A stretch of 64,000 nucleotides of DNA from Sporosarcina sp. HYO08 (GTDB lineage: Bacteria; Bacillota; Bacilli; Bacillales_A; Planococcaceae), in the NCBI RefSeq assembly GCF_001563475.1, contig NZ_LPUT01000028.1, forward strand, positions 62,001-126,000, written 5' to 3'. A model generated the notes under the pieces. The model did no database searches. It was not told where the DNA came from and worked only from the letters and a program-made list of their open reading frames with translations. The translations under genes and the position numbers were made by a program. Positions within the stretch are counted from its first letter, which is position 1; each line of letters begins with the position of its first letter. Shown here in pieces: positions 36,754 through 46,016 of the stretch.

Positions 36754-37410
36754 TTGAAATTATTATTGTGCGGTGTAATTATTGCAATTCTGATTAAAAC
36801 AATCTATGATAGGTCATTGGATACGTCTATTGCTGAGGACTGTGTTTTAGCAGGCGTTATACTTATATTTTTTTGGCTCATCGTGCTACGAATGAGTAAT
36901 TTCGTGTCACGAGGGATAGCGTACTTAAATCAAGAGGAGAGGATTCTAATCGCAACTATACAACAACTAAGACTAGCACGTATGCATACGATAGGGCGAG
37001 TTAAACGGATTGAAGATGCCAAGTGGGATGTTCTACCTGGAGAATTTAATAATAATATTCGATGGCATGTAGGCCATATTTACGTAACGATGGAAACTCT
37101 TATCCAACAAGCTTTACCATCGTATGAAGTTGTACACCCTGAATGGATTCCGTTCTTTATAGATGGAACGAGCCCAGGGGACTGGGGAGATGATGCGCCG
37201 ACAAGCGATGTGTTACTAGCGGCAATTCGTGACCAACTCAATAGAATCCCGAATTTTTTAGAGGGTAAAATGGTAGGAGATGCGGCAGAACCATTAGTTA
37301 TTGGGGACGATATCATGACGATCGGTAACATAGATGATATCGTTCAATTCATTGCTTGGCATGAAGGTGTCCATGCGGGTGTTATTGATGCACTTGGAAA
37401 GGTTAGTTAA
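36754..37410 (+). CDS. DinB-family protein with N-terminal membrane helices
   Basis: Residues about 65-215 form a DinB/YfiT-type four-helix domain: FNNNIRWHVGHIYVTMETLI contributes the first metal His, and FIAWHEGVHAGVIDAL the later His pair. Related soluble enzymes are thiol transferases or of unknown function. The frame opens at TTG 36754 with two hydrophobic segments (residues 1-17 and 29-45), an unusual addition. No clear ribosome binding site is seen. A start at the ATG near 36892 would give the plain domain, also without a good site. Confidence 0.6.
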   Translation: MKLLLCGVIIAILIKTIYDRSLDTSIAEDCVLAGVILIFFWLIVLRMSNFVSRGIAYLNQEERILIATIQQLRLARMHTIGRVKRIEDAKWDVLPGEFNNNIRWHVGHIYVTMETLIQQALPSYEVVHPEWIPFFIDGTSPGDWGDDAPTSDVLLAAIRDQLNRIPNFLEGKMVGDAAEPLVIGDDIMTIGNIDDIVQFIAWHEGVHAGVIDALGKVS

Positions 37411-37755
37411 ATTGGCCAATCCAGTAGTTATTAGGATGGTATTGAGGAACAGTATATTTAGAAAAGAATACTGTCGAATCGAGCTGCTTGTGGAAGTTCC
37501 CTTTAAACAATGTTTAAACCTATTTAGAATTTAGATACTCCCTCACCTGATTAGGTGGGGGATTTCTTTATGTCGATTTCGCCGAAGCAATTTTAGTGTT
37601 TTTTCAATTTATAAAGTATAGGGCAAATTCTATGCACCAAACCTAACAGTAATCAGACGAGTAGGTTTATTTTTTTGCCTTTTTCAATGAAAAATGTTGA
37701 AATCATCCGCGCTTCTATCTATGATAAAAAAAGCTAAAAGAAGGAGATTTTGAAT
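37411..37755 (+). other. Intergenic region before prfC, with terminator
   Basis: It contains a hairpin at 37539-37562 (TCCCTCACCT with AGGTGGGGGA) plus ATTTCTTT, probably ending the DinB transcript. After it lies AT-rich sequence that must hold the prfC promoter. AAGGAG for prfC is at 37741-37746. No other gene was seen. Confidence 0.55.
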
Positions 37756-39330
37756 ATGGATAAATCGATACAGGAAGAAATCGCTTCAAGACGAACATTC
37801 GCAATTATTTCTCACCCTGACGCGGGAAAGACAACAATGACAGAAAAGCTTCTTTATTTCGGTGGTGCGATTAGAGATGCTGGAACTGTTAAAGGGAAGA
37901 AAACAGGAAAATTTGCGACATCTGACTGGATGGAAATCGAAAAGCAACGCGGAATTTCAGTTACCTCTTCGGTTATGCAATTTGATTATGACGGCAAACG
38001 TGTAAATATTTTAGATACACCTGGACACGAAGATTTTAGTGAGGACACGTATCGGACGTTAATGGCAGTAGACGCTGCTGTGATGATGGTCGACTCCGGG
38101 AAAGGGATCGAACCGCAAACGATTAAATTATTTAAAGTATGTCGTATGCGCGGGATTCCAATCTTCACGTTTATGAACAAAATGGATCGCCAAGGGAAGG
38201 AACCTTTGGAATTGATGGAAGAGCTAGAGGAAGTGCTTGGCATCGAATCGTATGCGATGAACTGGCCGATTGGTATGGGGAAAGAGTTTCTAGGTGTCTA
38301 TGACCGCTTTAATCATCGAATTGAACAAGCGCGCTACGACGCGGAAGAACGATTTTTGGAGTTGGATGAGGAAGGCGAATTAAAACATCCGCATGCAATG
38401 ACCGAAACCTCTTATTATGAGCAGGCGTTAGAAGATGTTCTTTTATTAAACGAAGCAGGAAATGAATTTGACGAGGAACGTGTTGCCAAAGGTGAATTAA
38501 CACCCGTCTTTTTTGGCAGTGCATTAACGAACTTCGGTGTTCAAACTTTTTTAGAAACTTTCTTACAATTCGCGCCGCCACCGCAACCGCGTTCAACGAA
38601 AGAGGAAGAGGCGGTCAGCCCATATTCAGATGAATTTTCCGGTTTTATCTTTAAAATCCAAGCGAATATGAATCCGATGCATCGGGACAGAATTGCATTT
38701 GTTCGGATCGTGTCCGGTGCTTTTGAACGTGGAATGACTGTCACTGTTCCACGAATTTCAAAAACGTTTAAGCTTACGCAAACGACACAGTTTTTAGCAG
38801 ACGATCGTGAAACGGTGAATGAGGCAGTTGCTGGTGACATTATCGGATTACATGATACAGGGAACTACCAAATCGGTGATACTGTCATTGGCGGGAAATC
38901 TTCTTTCCAATTTGACGCTTTGCCGCAATTTACGCCGGAACTTTTCGTTCGTGTTACTGCAAAGAACGTGATGAAATCCAAGCATTTCCATAAAGGAATT
39001 TTGCAGCTCGTGCAGGAAGGGGCTATTCAATACTACCGCACACTTCATACAGAAGAAGTTCTGCTTGGAGCGGTAGGGCAGCTACAATTTGAAGTTTTTG
39101 AGCATCGTATGAAAAACGAATATAACGTAGAAGTGCGTATGGAGCACATCGGTTCTAAAGTAGCTCGTTGGATTGAAAATGAGCAAAATGTGAAAGAGTC
39201 AATGGCAGGCCAGCGCGCCATGTTAGTAAAAGATCGATATGACAATTTTGTTTTCTTGTTTGAAAATGATTTTGCGATGCGTTGGTTTCACGATAAGCAT
39301 CCGGAAATCCAATTATATAGTCTTTTATAA
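37756..39330 (+). CDS. prfC: PrfC, peptide chain release factor 3
   Basis: Translational GTPase that removes RF1/RF2 from the ribosome after peptide release. G1 is SHPDAGKTT, the switch region holds [15 protein letters not shown]3 is [14 protein letters not shown] and G4 is FMNKMDR. The 524-residue length and the C-terminal [22 protein letters not shown] are typical. ATG 37756 follows AAGGAG by 9 bases; a TTG two codons earlier is less likely. It is monocistronic. Confidence 0.96.
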   Translation: MDKSIQEEIASRRTFAIISHPDAGKTTMTEKLLYFGGAIRDAGTVKGKKTGKFATSDWMEIEKQRGISVTSSVMQFDYDGKRVNILDTPGHEDFSEDTYRTLMAVDAAVMMVDSGKGIEPQTIKLFKVCRMRGIPIFTFMNKMDRQGKEPLELMEELEEVLGIESYAMNWPIGMGKEFLGVYDRFNHRIEQARYDAEERFLELDEEGELKHPHAMTETSYYEQALEDVLLLNEAGNEFDEERVAKGELTPVFFGSALTNFGVQTFLETFLQFAPPPQPRSTKEEEAVSPYSDEFSGFIFKIQANMNPMHRDRIAFVRIVSGAFERGMTVTVPRISKTFKLTQTTQFLADDRETVNEAVAGDIIGLHDTGNYQIGDTVIGGKSSFQFDALPQFTPELFVRVTAKNVMKSKHFHKGILQLVQEGAIQYYRTLHTEEVLLGAVGQLQFEVFEHRMKNEYNVEVRMEHIGSKVARWIENEQNVKESMAGQRAMLVKDRYDNFVFLFENDFAMRWFHDKHPEIQLYSLL

Positions 39331-39364
39331 TGCATGCATAATTGTCCAACATAAAGCTTATAGT

Positions 39365-39395
39365 AGTGGTAGGCTCGTCTTTCGCTATCACTTTT
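39365..39395 (+). terminator. Weak terminator of prfC
   Basis: GTGGTAG pairs with CTATCAC across a 12-base loop, then TTTT. Confidence 0.4.
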
Positions 39396-39437
39396 GGGTA
39401 TTGGATTACGTTGGGGTTGTTAAAAAAGTCAATTATT

Positions 39438-39465
39438 TTACAAACTCTCCCAGCGTGTTATAATA
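39438..39465 (+). promoter_or_regulatory. Promoter of the riboswitch-terC unit
   Basis: TTTACA, 16 bases, then a perfect TATAAT, about 40 bases before the riboswitch core. Confidence 0.7.
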
Positions 39466-39508
39466 AAAACCGTAAGTACCCAAAACTTAATAACTTTTGA
39501 CAGTTGTC

Positions 39509-39645
39509 AAAGGGGAGTAGCTATAGGGAAACCTATTTCATAGTCGTCAATACATGGCATTGCCATCGGTTATGATAGCTGGACTTTTCAATGAAAATTC
39601 CGACTTAGCGAGACCTTTGCCTTTTATTAGGTGAGGGTCTTTTAA
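39509..39645 (+). promoter_or_regulatory. yybP-ykoY manganese riboswitch and expression platform
   Basis: Conserved aptamer motifs are present: AAAGGGGAGTAGC (39509-39521), GTCGTCAATAC (39543-39553), and TAGCGAGACCTTTGCC (39606-39621) at the 3' side. The 3' strand can pair either with the 5' AAAGG strand (P1, ligand bound) or with AGGTGAGGGTCT (39629-39640) as a terminator stem followed by TTTT. Mn2+ binding would therefore turn on the TerC-family exporter downstream. Confidence 0.92.
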
Positions 39646-39672
39646 TTTGCACATATGAGGAGGAATCTTTTT

Positions 39673-40428
39673 TTGGAAACAATTTTGTTGGAATATGCAT
39701 GGGTACTTGTTGTACTTATTGTATTAGAAGGATTGCTAGCGGCAGATAATGCGGTTGTTATGGCTGTTATGGTCAAACATTTGCCTAAACCGCAGCAAAA
39801 GAAAGCACTTTTTTACGGATTATTTGGAGCGTTTGTATTCCGCTTTATCGCTTTGTTTATGATTACTTTTTTAGTGAATATTTGGCAAATCCAAGCACTT
39901 GGTGCCGCTTATCTATTATTCATTTCTATAAAAAATATTTGGGATCAGCGGAAACAAGGGCATGAAGACTCTCATGAGGCGAAAAATAAGAAGCAATCAG
40001 GTTTTTGGATGACCGTATTGAAAGTTGAATTGGCGGATATTGCTTTTGCACTCGACTCCATGCTCGCAGCGGTGGCGCTAGCTGTTACGTTGCCAGAATT
40101 AGGAGATTTCCACGTTGGGGGTATAAACGGGGGACAATTCACGGTCATGCTATTAGGGGGAATTATTGGTCTCGTTATTATGCGTTTTGCAGCGCGCCAA
40201 TTTGTTACCCTTTTAGAAAAATATCCTAGTTTGGAAACAGCTGCTTTCTTGATCGTTGGTTGGGTTGGTGTGAAGCTTCTTGTCTTAACTTTGGCGCATC
40301 CAACTTTACAAATTATCAATCCGGATTTCCCGCATTCTACATTATGGAAAACGACTTTCTGGGTTGTCCTTGTTGCAATCGCGTTGAACGGATACTTAAC
40401 AGGTGCTAGAAAGAATCGTAAAAAATGA
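39673..40428 (+). CDS. ykoY: TerC-family membrane protein (YkoY/MeeY type)
   Basis: Integral membrane protein of the TerC family, with about seven helices. The conserved VVLIVLEGLLAADNAVVMAVMVKHLP and ELADIAFALDSMLAAVAL segments carry the acidic metal-path residues. B. subtilis relatives export Mn2+ and help load secreted enzymes with metal. TTG 39673 is chosen because GAGGAGGAATC lies 9 bases upstream; an ATG at 39655 precedes that site. It is controlled by the Mn2+ riboswitch and followed by a terminator. Confidence 0.93.
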   Translation: METILLEYAWVLVVLIVLEGLLAADNAVVMAVMVKHLPKPQQKKALFYGLFGAFVFRFIALFMITFLVNIWQIQALGAAYLLFISIKNIWDQRKQGHEDSHEAKNKKQSGFWMTVLKVELADIAFALDSMLAAVALAVTLPELGDFHVGGINGGQFTVMLLGGIIGLVIMRFAARQFVTLLEKYPSLETAAFLIVGWVGVKLLVLTLAHPTLQIINPDFPHSTLWKTTFWVVLVAIALNGYLTGARKNRKK

Positions 40429-40456
40429 GCCGTGCTTAGCACGGCTCATTTTTTAC
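40422..40456 (+). terminator. Terminator of the terC-family gene
   Basis: Fourteen-base-pair stem (AAAATGAGCCGTGC with GCACGGCTCATTTT) around TTA, then more T; its 5' arm covers the stop codon. Confidence 0.9.
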
Positions 40457-40570
40457 GTCAATCCGGGTTATTCGCAAATTTTTTTCATCCATACGGTAAT
40501 TTCTTTCATTTTCAGATCGAATTCTCTACAATAGGACTACACCTTCGTATTGCGAAAGGATAGAGGCCAG

Positions 40571-41938
40571 ATGAAACGAATGAAACGATTCCGACTGACA
40601 CGGGAACAGATTTATAATTTTACACCCGCGCAAGTTATTGTCTTTTATTATTTTCTTGCGATTGCATTTTCCTTCTTATTATTAAACTTGCCTGGGGTGT
40701 ATCAATCGGGTGTCGAAGTGCGATTTATCGACAGTCTATTCACTGCGGTGAGTGCCGTAAGTGTAACGGGCTTAACCCCAATTGATCTTGGAGAAACCTA
40801 TACTGTTTTTGGTCTCATTATGTTGATGATCGTTTTACAAATTGGCGGAATCGGCATTATGTCGATTGGGACATATTTCTGGTTGCTCGTTAAAAAACGA
40901 ATCGGTTTGCGGGAACGGCAGCTCATTATGGTGGATCACAACCAAAATACGCTGGCAGGGCTCGTACACTTAATCCGACAGATTGTTCAACTTATATTTT
41001 TAATTGAACTGCTTGGCGGCTTACTTTTGACGTTTTATATTATGCGTTTTTACGAGACATTTAGTGAAGCGTTATTGAATGGTATGTTTATGGCGGTATC
41101 GGCGACGACGAATGCTGGGTTTGACATTACCGGTGCTTCCTTACAGCCTTATTTTAATGATTATTTTATTCAAAGTGTGACGATGATTTTAATCATCCTT
41201 GGAGCAATTGGTTTTCCAGTGCTGATCGAAGTGAAAAGTTATTTCTCCAAAAAAACGCCTCATTTTCGATTTTCACTTTTCACGAAAATCACGACGATTA
41301 CTTTTGGTGCGTTGCTCTTATTAGGTACCATTCTAATTTATTTACTAGAATTTATGCATTCGTTTAAAGGAATGGCTTGGCATGAAAAAATCTTTACGGC
41401 TTTGTTTCATTCTGTATCTTCACGTTCGGCAGGGTTAACGACGTATGATGTTACAGAATTTAGTGAGGCAACGGATATTGTTATTAGTTCATTAATGTTC
41501 ATCGGGGCGTCTCCTAGTTCTGTAGGCGGCGGGATTCGAACAACAACCTTTGCGATTGCGATTTTGTTTTTAATCAACTTTGCACGTGGCAAAGAAGTCA
41601 TTCAAATATTCAATCGGGAAATAAAGCTAATTGATGTGTTCCGCTCATACGCCGTCATACTGCTTGCTGGCATCATGGTCATGACCGCCTTACTTATCAT
41701 GATCATTACAGAGCCCTCCATTCCCGTTGTGGCCTTGTTATTTGAGATCACTTCAGCTTTTGGTACTTGTGGTATGTCCCTTGGTGCGACAAGTGAACTA
41801 TCTGGAATCGGGAAGGTTATTATTATGATCCTGATGTTCATCGGGCGTGTCGGGTTAATATCTTTCCTCTTTACTTTGGGGGGGAAAACAAATAAACCAC
41901 ATTATCATTTTCCGAAAGAACGGGTTATTATTGGATAA
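40571..41938 (+). CDS. ktrD: KtrD/KtrB-type K+ transporter membrane subunit
   Basis: Trk/Ktr/HKT-family channel subunit with four pseudo-repeats. The four filter loops are SAVSVTGLTP, SATTNAGFD, SVSSRSAGLTT and SAFGTCGMSLG, with the selectivity Gly in each. It is 455 residues from ATG 40571. No cytosolic KtrC/A partner gene is adjacent, as for the orphan ktrD (ykrM) of B. subtilis, whose partner KtrC is elsewhere. Its regulatory partner is expected to respond to c-di-AMP and ATP. Confidence 0.92.
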   Translation: MKRMKRFRLTREQIYNFTPAQVIVFYYFLAIAFSFLLLNLPGVYQSGVEVRFIDSLFTAVSAVSVTGLTPIDLGETYTVFGLIMLMIVLQIGGIGIMSIGTYFWLLVKKRIGLRERQLIMVDHNQNTLAGLVHLIRQIVQLIFLIELLGGLLLTFYIMRFYETFSEALLNGMFMAVSATTNAGFDITGASLQPYFNDYFIQSVTMILIILGAIGFPVLIEVKSYFSKKTPHFRFSLFTKITTITFGALLLLGTILIYLLEFMHSFKGMAWHEKIFTALFHSVSSRSAGLTTYDVTEFSEATDIVISSLMFIGASPSSVGGGIRTTTFAIAILFLINFARGKEVIQIFNREIKLIDVFRSYAVILLAGIMVMTALLIMIITEPSIPVVALLFEITSAFGTCGMSLGATSELSGIGKVIIMILMFIGRVGLISFLFTLGGKTNKPHYHFPKERVIIG

Positions 41939-41940
41939 AA

Positions 41941-41970
41941 AAAGGAGTTCCATTTGGAGCTCCCTTTTTT
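41941..41970. terminator. Bidirectional terminator between ktrD and the radical SAM gene
   Basis: GGAGTTCC pairs with GGAGCTCC, flanked by A7 and T6 runs, in a convergent gap of about 33 bases. Confidence 0.75.
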
Positions 41971-41971
41971 G

Positions 41972-43723
41972 TCACTTGTTTGTTGCCGGAACATTTTGTT
42001 CAAGAAATAAAAAGTACGGTTGTTGGCCTTGTTCATAAAGCGTCACTAAGTAACCTTCTTCTCTTTCGACAATCTCCTTATTCAATTTGTCAGGATTCAC
42101 GTAGATCGGCGTAATGATTGTTTTTTTACGTATATTTCGTGAATTGAAGACATAGGTTGTACTATCGAAAAGACTGGGATTGTCGAGTAAGTGCTGTTCT
42201 AATGCACCTAATGTCTCGACTGGAACTTCGTCATTCCACCAAATTTTTCGAGGTCTAAATGTTTGATGGGCCAAAAAGTCAATTTTCATGAGACTTTGAA
42301 TGAGATCTAGATCCGCTTGACTTTCAGCACTTAAAAACGCAAGGAGGCGGGTGAATAAATCTTCAAGCTGATGTCCAATTCTTGACCAGCCGCGGCTTTC
42401 CCAGTACGTCCCAAATTGTTGGAAAAAATCAAATGGTGTTTCAAATACTTCGGACACGAGGTATTCTATCGTTCTTGGCGTGCGGTTATCATTCCAATAC
42501 TTTTCCAATACGTCCTCTGTTTGTTTAATACGGAGTAAATCATCAAATGAAAGGACGTTATTAGAAAAGATTTCATACGGCGCCTCGTCGATATAGGCAT
42601 ACCCATACTGTTCGGCCTGAATACGTAAACCAGTGCCCCGTAATAACTTCAAAAATCCGAGCTGCAATTCTTCGGGTCGCATCGCAAAAACATCATTAAA
42701 AGTTTTTCTGAATGAGTCGTAATCTTCTTCGGGAAGTCCAGCAATTAAGTCTAAGTGCTGAACGATTTTTCCGCCTTCTTTGACCATCGTAATTGTACGG
42801 CTTAGCTTATCAAAGTTTTGTCGTCGTTTGATCAGTTCATTCGTCAGGTCATTGGTCGATTGGACACCGATTTCGAATCGGAATAGACCTGCTGGTGCAT
42901 TTTCATTTAGGAACTGAATGACTTCAGGCCGCATAATGTCCCCGGTGATTTCGAATTGAAATACGGTGCCGGGAAGATGCTCGTCGATTAAAAATTGAAA
43001 CATTTCCATCGCATAGCTTCGGCTAATATTGAATGTTCGATCTACGAACTTTAGCGTTTTAGCGCCATTTGACATTAAATAACGAATGTCGTCTTTAATC
43101 GCTTCACGGTTAAAGTAACGGACGCCAACTTCGATGGATGATAAACAAAATTGACAGGAGAAAGGGCAACCGCGGCTTGTTTCAATATAGGTTACTCTTT
43201 TGCCTAATTCGGGTAAATCTTCCGCAAAACGAAATGGAGAAGGCAAATTCTTTAATTCTAATTTCGGTCCCGGTGCATTTATTTTTAGTTGACCTTGCTC
43301 CCTATAGGCGATGCCTTGAATAGTTGAAAAGTCTCTCATTCCTGCATACGCTTCAAGTATTTGTTTAAACGTTCGCTCGCCTTCACCGATCGCAACGATA
43401 TCGATGCCAGGTTCCCTGTCAAGCCAATAATCGTAGTCATATGTAACTTCAGGGCCTCCAACAATTATTTTTGTATTTGGTTTTACTTTTTTTAATGTTT
43501 TAATCACTTTAATCGTTTCTTCGATATTCCAAATATAGACACTAAAACCAACAACATCGGGATTTTTTTGATAGATATCAGAGACAATATTAATGGTTGG
43601 ATCTTTAATGGTATATTCAGCAATTTCTGCCGTGAATTCAGGCAGTGCATAGGCTTTTAAATAGCGAATGGCAAGATTTGTATGAATATACTTCGCATTT
43701 AATGTAGCTAGTAAAATGTTCAT
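41972..43723 (-). CDS. B12-binding-domain radical SAM protein (DUF4080 type)
   Basis: An N-terminal cobalamin-binding-like domain (residues about 1-140) precedes a radical SAM core. The iron-sulfur motif CxxxCxxC is Cys186, Cys190 and Cys193 in RGCPFSCQFC. A C-terminal DUF4080-like region follows to residue 583. The DxHxxG cobalamin motif is not evident, so B12 binding may be base-off or lost. ATG 43723 follows AAAGGAGTT by about 5 bases. It is often annotated as a methylase or cyclase; the substrate is unknown. Confidence 0.87.
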   Translation of the reverse strand: MNILLATLNAKYIHTNLAIRYLKAYALPEFTAEIAEYTIKDPTINIVSDIYQKNPDVVGFSVYIWNIEETIKVIKTLKKVKPNTKIIVGGPEVTYDYDYWLDREPGIDIVAIGEGERTFKQILEAYAGMRDFSTIQGIAYREQGQLKINAPGPKLELKNLPSPFRFAEDLPELGKRVTYIETSRGCPFSCQFCLSSIEVGVRYFNREAIKDDIRYLMSNGAKTLKFVDRTFNISRSYAMEMFQFLIDEHLPGTVFQFEITGDIMRPEVIQFLNENAPAGLFRFEIGVQSTNDLTNELIKRRQNFDKLSRTITMVKEGGKIVQHLDLIAGLPEEDYDSFRKTFNDVFAMRPEELQLGFLKLLRGTGLRIQAEQYGYAYIDEAPYEIFSNNVLSFDDLLRIKQTEDVLEKYWNDNRTPRTIEYLVSEVFETPFDFFQQFGTYWESRGWSRIGHQLEDLFTRLLAFLSAESQADLDLIQSLMKIDFLAHQTFRPRKIWWNDEVPVETLGALEQHLLDNPSLFDSTTYVFNSRNIRKKTIITPIYVNPDKLNKEIVEREEGYLVTLYEQGQQPYFLFLEQNVPATNK

Positions 43724-43901
43724 TGAATAACTCCTTTTTTTCTTTTCATTAAACAATTGGCATCAAATAAGGCTAATTACCTATATAAATAAACTAGTCA
43801 ACGTGAAATAATTTGAATAAGGCATATATTTGCATAAGTTTGACCTTTCCGCATGAGATATTGTTTCGTACCATATTGAATAGTGGTCAGGAGGATTACG
43901 T

Positions 43902-45317
43902 GTGAAGTTCGAAAAGTTTAAAGAAGAATTTTCTTATGTCATGAATGACACCATTCGTCCGGGTGCAGTTTTGGAACTTGACGGGACAATAGCATGTGCG
44001 AATAACCCGTTTCTCATAGCATTTGGTAACGACCAGTTACACAATGTAGAAGAACTTTTAGATGATGCATCATACAAAAAAGTAAAAAGTTTTATACAAA
44101 AAGCGATTGACATGAAATGCAACACATTTGATGAAGTATCATTTACTTTAACGTTACATCATCATGAAAAAAAACGTGTGAACGGGATTTTGTTTTATAG
44201 CGAAGAAAAGCAAAAAGTGAATATTTTATTCGACAATCCCGGTAATTTAAAAAACGTACCCGTTAAATCGTATGAAAATGTCACTTATTTCGCTGACTTT
44301 TTTGTGATGATCGTTGATGAAGAAGGAATTATTCGCGACATCAATAATAAGCACCTACAATATTTTAACAAACCAAGAGAGTTTTTTGTTGGTCAATCGT
44401 ATGAAGTGCTGGCCGAATTTTACCAACATGATAATTCATATAAAACTCAAATTAGTTTAAACGGCTATGACGAACGCATACACAGAATTGAAATACCTCC
44501 CGGCGAAGTAAGATATTACCATATGTTTACCTATTATGACAAAGAAACAGCCATGTATTACGTGAGGATATGCGATTGTACTGAAATGATTAATATGGAA
44601 CAACAGTTGGCGCACTTAGGTACATTGTCTACAGTCGGACAGCTTGCGGCAAGCATTGCGCATGAAATTCGGAATCCAATGACGACGTTAAAGGGATTCG
44701 TCCAATTGCTAAAAATATCAGCGAGGGATGAAGCGCAAAAGTATTTATCGGTCATTGACAGTGAAATTGAACGTATGGAAATAATTTTAAGTGAAATGCT
44801 TGTTCTTTCCAAACCTTCCGAAAAAGAAAAGACTCCTATTTCTTTGCAAAAATTGTTAACAAATGTTATACAAATCCTTTATCCGCAAACGATAAAGGAC
44901 AGGTTAACGATCGACCAAGTTGAATTTACTGGAAACTCGTCCATTATTTATGGCAATGGCGATAGAATTAAACAAGTTTTATTAAACCTGTTTAAAAACT
45001 CGCTCGAGGCGATGTCGCCCGGTGGAACATTGACAATAGAACTTGTGGAAAATGAAAAGGAGCAACTTGTATTGACAATAGGTGATACAGGAGCCGGAAT
45101 AAGCGCTAAACAAATCGATCGAATCTTTACACCGTTCTTCACTTCAAAGGTGGATGGAACAGGTTTAGGGTTGCCCTTTGTAAAAAAAACAGTAGAAGAA
45201 CATGGTGGGAAAATTGCTGTAGAAAGCGAGGAGGGAAAAGGAACCGTTTTCACGCTCGTTTTCCCCCAATTATCACCTAAAATCATAGGGCAAGAATATA
45301 ATAAAATGTTTGCTTAA
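43902..45317 (+). CDS. Cytosolic PAS sensor histidine kinase
   Basis: A 471-residue kinase: N-terminal region with two PAS-like segments (about 20-105 and 125-235), a HisKA helix with the phospho-acceptor His in SIAHEIRNPMTTLKGF, then HATPase_c with N box LLNLFKNSLEAM, G1 DTGAGIS and G2 GTGLGLPFVKK. No membrane helix is seen. No response regulator is adjacent, the usual situation for kinases feeding the Spo0F phosphorelay. It lies beside mhqR, the map position of kinD in B. subtilis, but its sensor part is soluble. GTG 43902 follows AGGAGG. Confidence 0.88.
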   Translation: MKFEKFKEEFSYVMNDTIRPGAVLELDGTIACANNPFLIAFGNDQLHNVEELLDDASYKKVKSFIQKAIDMKCNTFDEVSFTLTLHHHEKKRVNGILFYSEEKQKVNILFDNPGNLKNVPVKSYENVTYFADFFVMIVDEEGIIRDINNKHLQYFNKPREFFVGQSYEVLAEFYQHDNSYKTQISLNGYDERIHRIEIPPGEVRYYHMFTYYDKETAMYYVRICDCTEMINMEQQLAHLGTLSTVGQLAASIAHEIRNPMTTLKGFVQLLKISARDEAQKYLSVIDSEIERMEIILSEMLVLSKPSEKEKTPISLQKLLTNVIQILYPQTIKDRLTIDQVEFTGNSSIIYGNGDRIKQVLLNLFKNSLEAMSPGGTLTIELVENEKEQLVLTIGDTGAGISAKQIDRIFTPFFTSKVDGTGLGLPFVKKTVEEHGGKIAVESEEGKGTVFTLVFPQLSPKIIGQEYNKMFA

Positions 45318-45362
45318 CGATCGACCGTTTAGGCTTGGCAAGTACACCTTTTGACATCATGT

Positions 45363-45398
45363 CCCTATTAGGATTATAATTATTAATGCCTAAATGGG
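45363..45398. promoter_or_regulatory. Inverted repeat before the MarR gene, operator candidate
   Basis: Arms CCCTATTAGG and CCTAAATGGG (8 of 10 pairs) around a 16-base AT-rich centre, ending 24 bases before the start. Autoregulation by the MarR protein is the simple reading. Confidence 0.4.
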
Positions 45399-45421
45399 AA
45401 GCAAAAGGTGGATGAAATATT

Positions 45422-45862
45422 ATGGATGAAAAGACTGAGCGCGCGTTAAAGCTTTTTATCGTTCTTTCACGTGCTAGCAAAGTGATTTTAGAAGAAGCCA
45501 ACAAGTTAATAGAAAAGCATAGTTTAAACCCGACTGAATTTGCGGTTTTAGAGCTTCTTTATCATAAAGGGGAGCAGCCGATCCAAAAGATTGGTCAAAA
45601 GATTTTAATGCAAAGCGGTTCAATGACTTATGTTGTCGATAAGCTTGAAAAGAAGGAATTATTGAAGCGGATTTTTTGCGAAAGAGATAAGCGGGTTACG
45701 TATGTATCCATTACTGATAAAGGAATGGAACTCATTACGTCAATTTTTCCGGAGCATCAAAGTAATATTGTTTCACTCATGTCAGGTCTTTCGGAAGACG
45801 AACAGAACGATGCAATCGATCTTTTACGGAAATTAGGGTTATCTGTAAAAGACCTTTCATGA
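45422..45862 (+). CDS. mhqR: MhqR-like MarR-family repressor
   Basis: A 146-residue winged-helix regulator close to B. subtilis MhqR (YkvE), which represses quinone-detoxification genes. The match includes ALKLFIVLSRASKVI, SLNPTEFAVLELLYHKGEQPIQKIG and the wing DKRVTYVSITDKGMEL. The recognition helix is in ILMQSGSMTYVVDKLEKK. AAAGGTGG lies 10 bases before the ATG. No azoreductase or dioxygenase target gene is adjacent, so targets must be elsewhere. Adjacent to a histidine kinase as in B. subtilis. Confidence 0.85.
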   Translation: MDEKTERALKLFIVLSRASKVILEEANKLIEKHSLNPTEFAVLELLYHKGEQPIQKIGQKILMQSGSMTYVVDKLEKKELLKRIFCERDKRVTYVSITDKGMELITSIFPEHQSNIVSLMSGLSEDEQNDAIDLLRKLGLSVKDLS

Positions 45863-45865
45863 ATG

Positions 45866-45906
45866 AAAAGCCAAGCAAATGGAACACCATTTGCTTGGCT
45901 TTTTGT
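45866..45906 (+). terminator. Terminator of mhqR
   Basis: Seventeen-base-pair perfect stem (45866-45882 with 45887-45903) around AACA, then TTTTT. Confidence 0.92.
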
Positions 45907-45993
45907 ATCTTTATTCAGCTTCTGCCGGATAGTGGAACTCAGCCTGCATGACCAACATCCTATTGGCCTTAAGCACGATTCAAAATCCGGACG

Positions 45994-46015
45994 CAATTAC
46001 GCCAGGGCGTAATTG
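45994..46015. repeat. Perfect palindrome, possibly part of a dispersed repeat
   Basis: Ten-base arms CAATTACGCC and GGCGTAATTG around AG, too tight a loop for a good RNA hairpin and without a T-run. It ends 2 bases before the lipoprotein stop codon. The flanking 45907-45993 is less AT-rich than other gaps here. A repetitive intergenic element is suspected, not shown. Confidence 0.45.
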
Positions 46016-46016
46016 A

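Noticed and set aside
37334..37534. 66-codon plus-strand frame after the DinB gene
   Set aside because: It begins inside the DinB coding region in another frame and has no start signal.
39972..40442. 156-codon minus-strand frame
   Set aside because: Antisense to the TerC-family gene, starting in its terminator.
45757..45996. 79-codon minus-strand frame
   Set aside because: It covers the mhqR terminator and 3' end; no ribosome binding site. The sequence may be a non-coding repeat instead.
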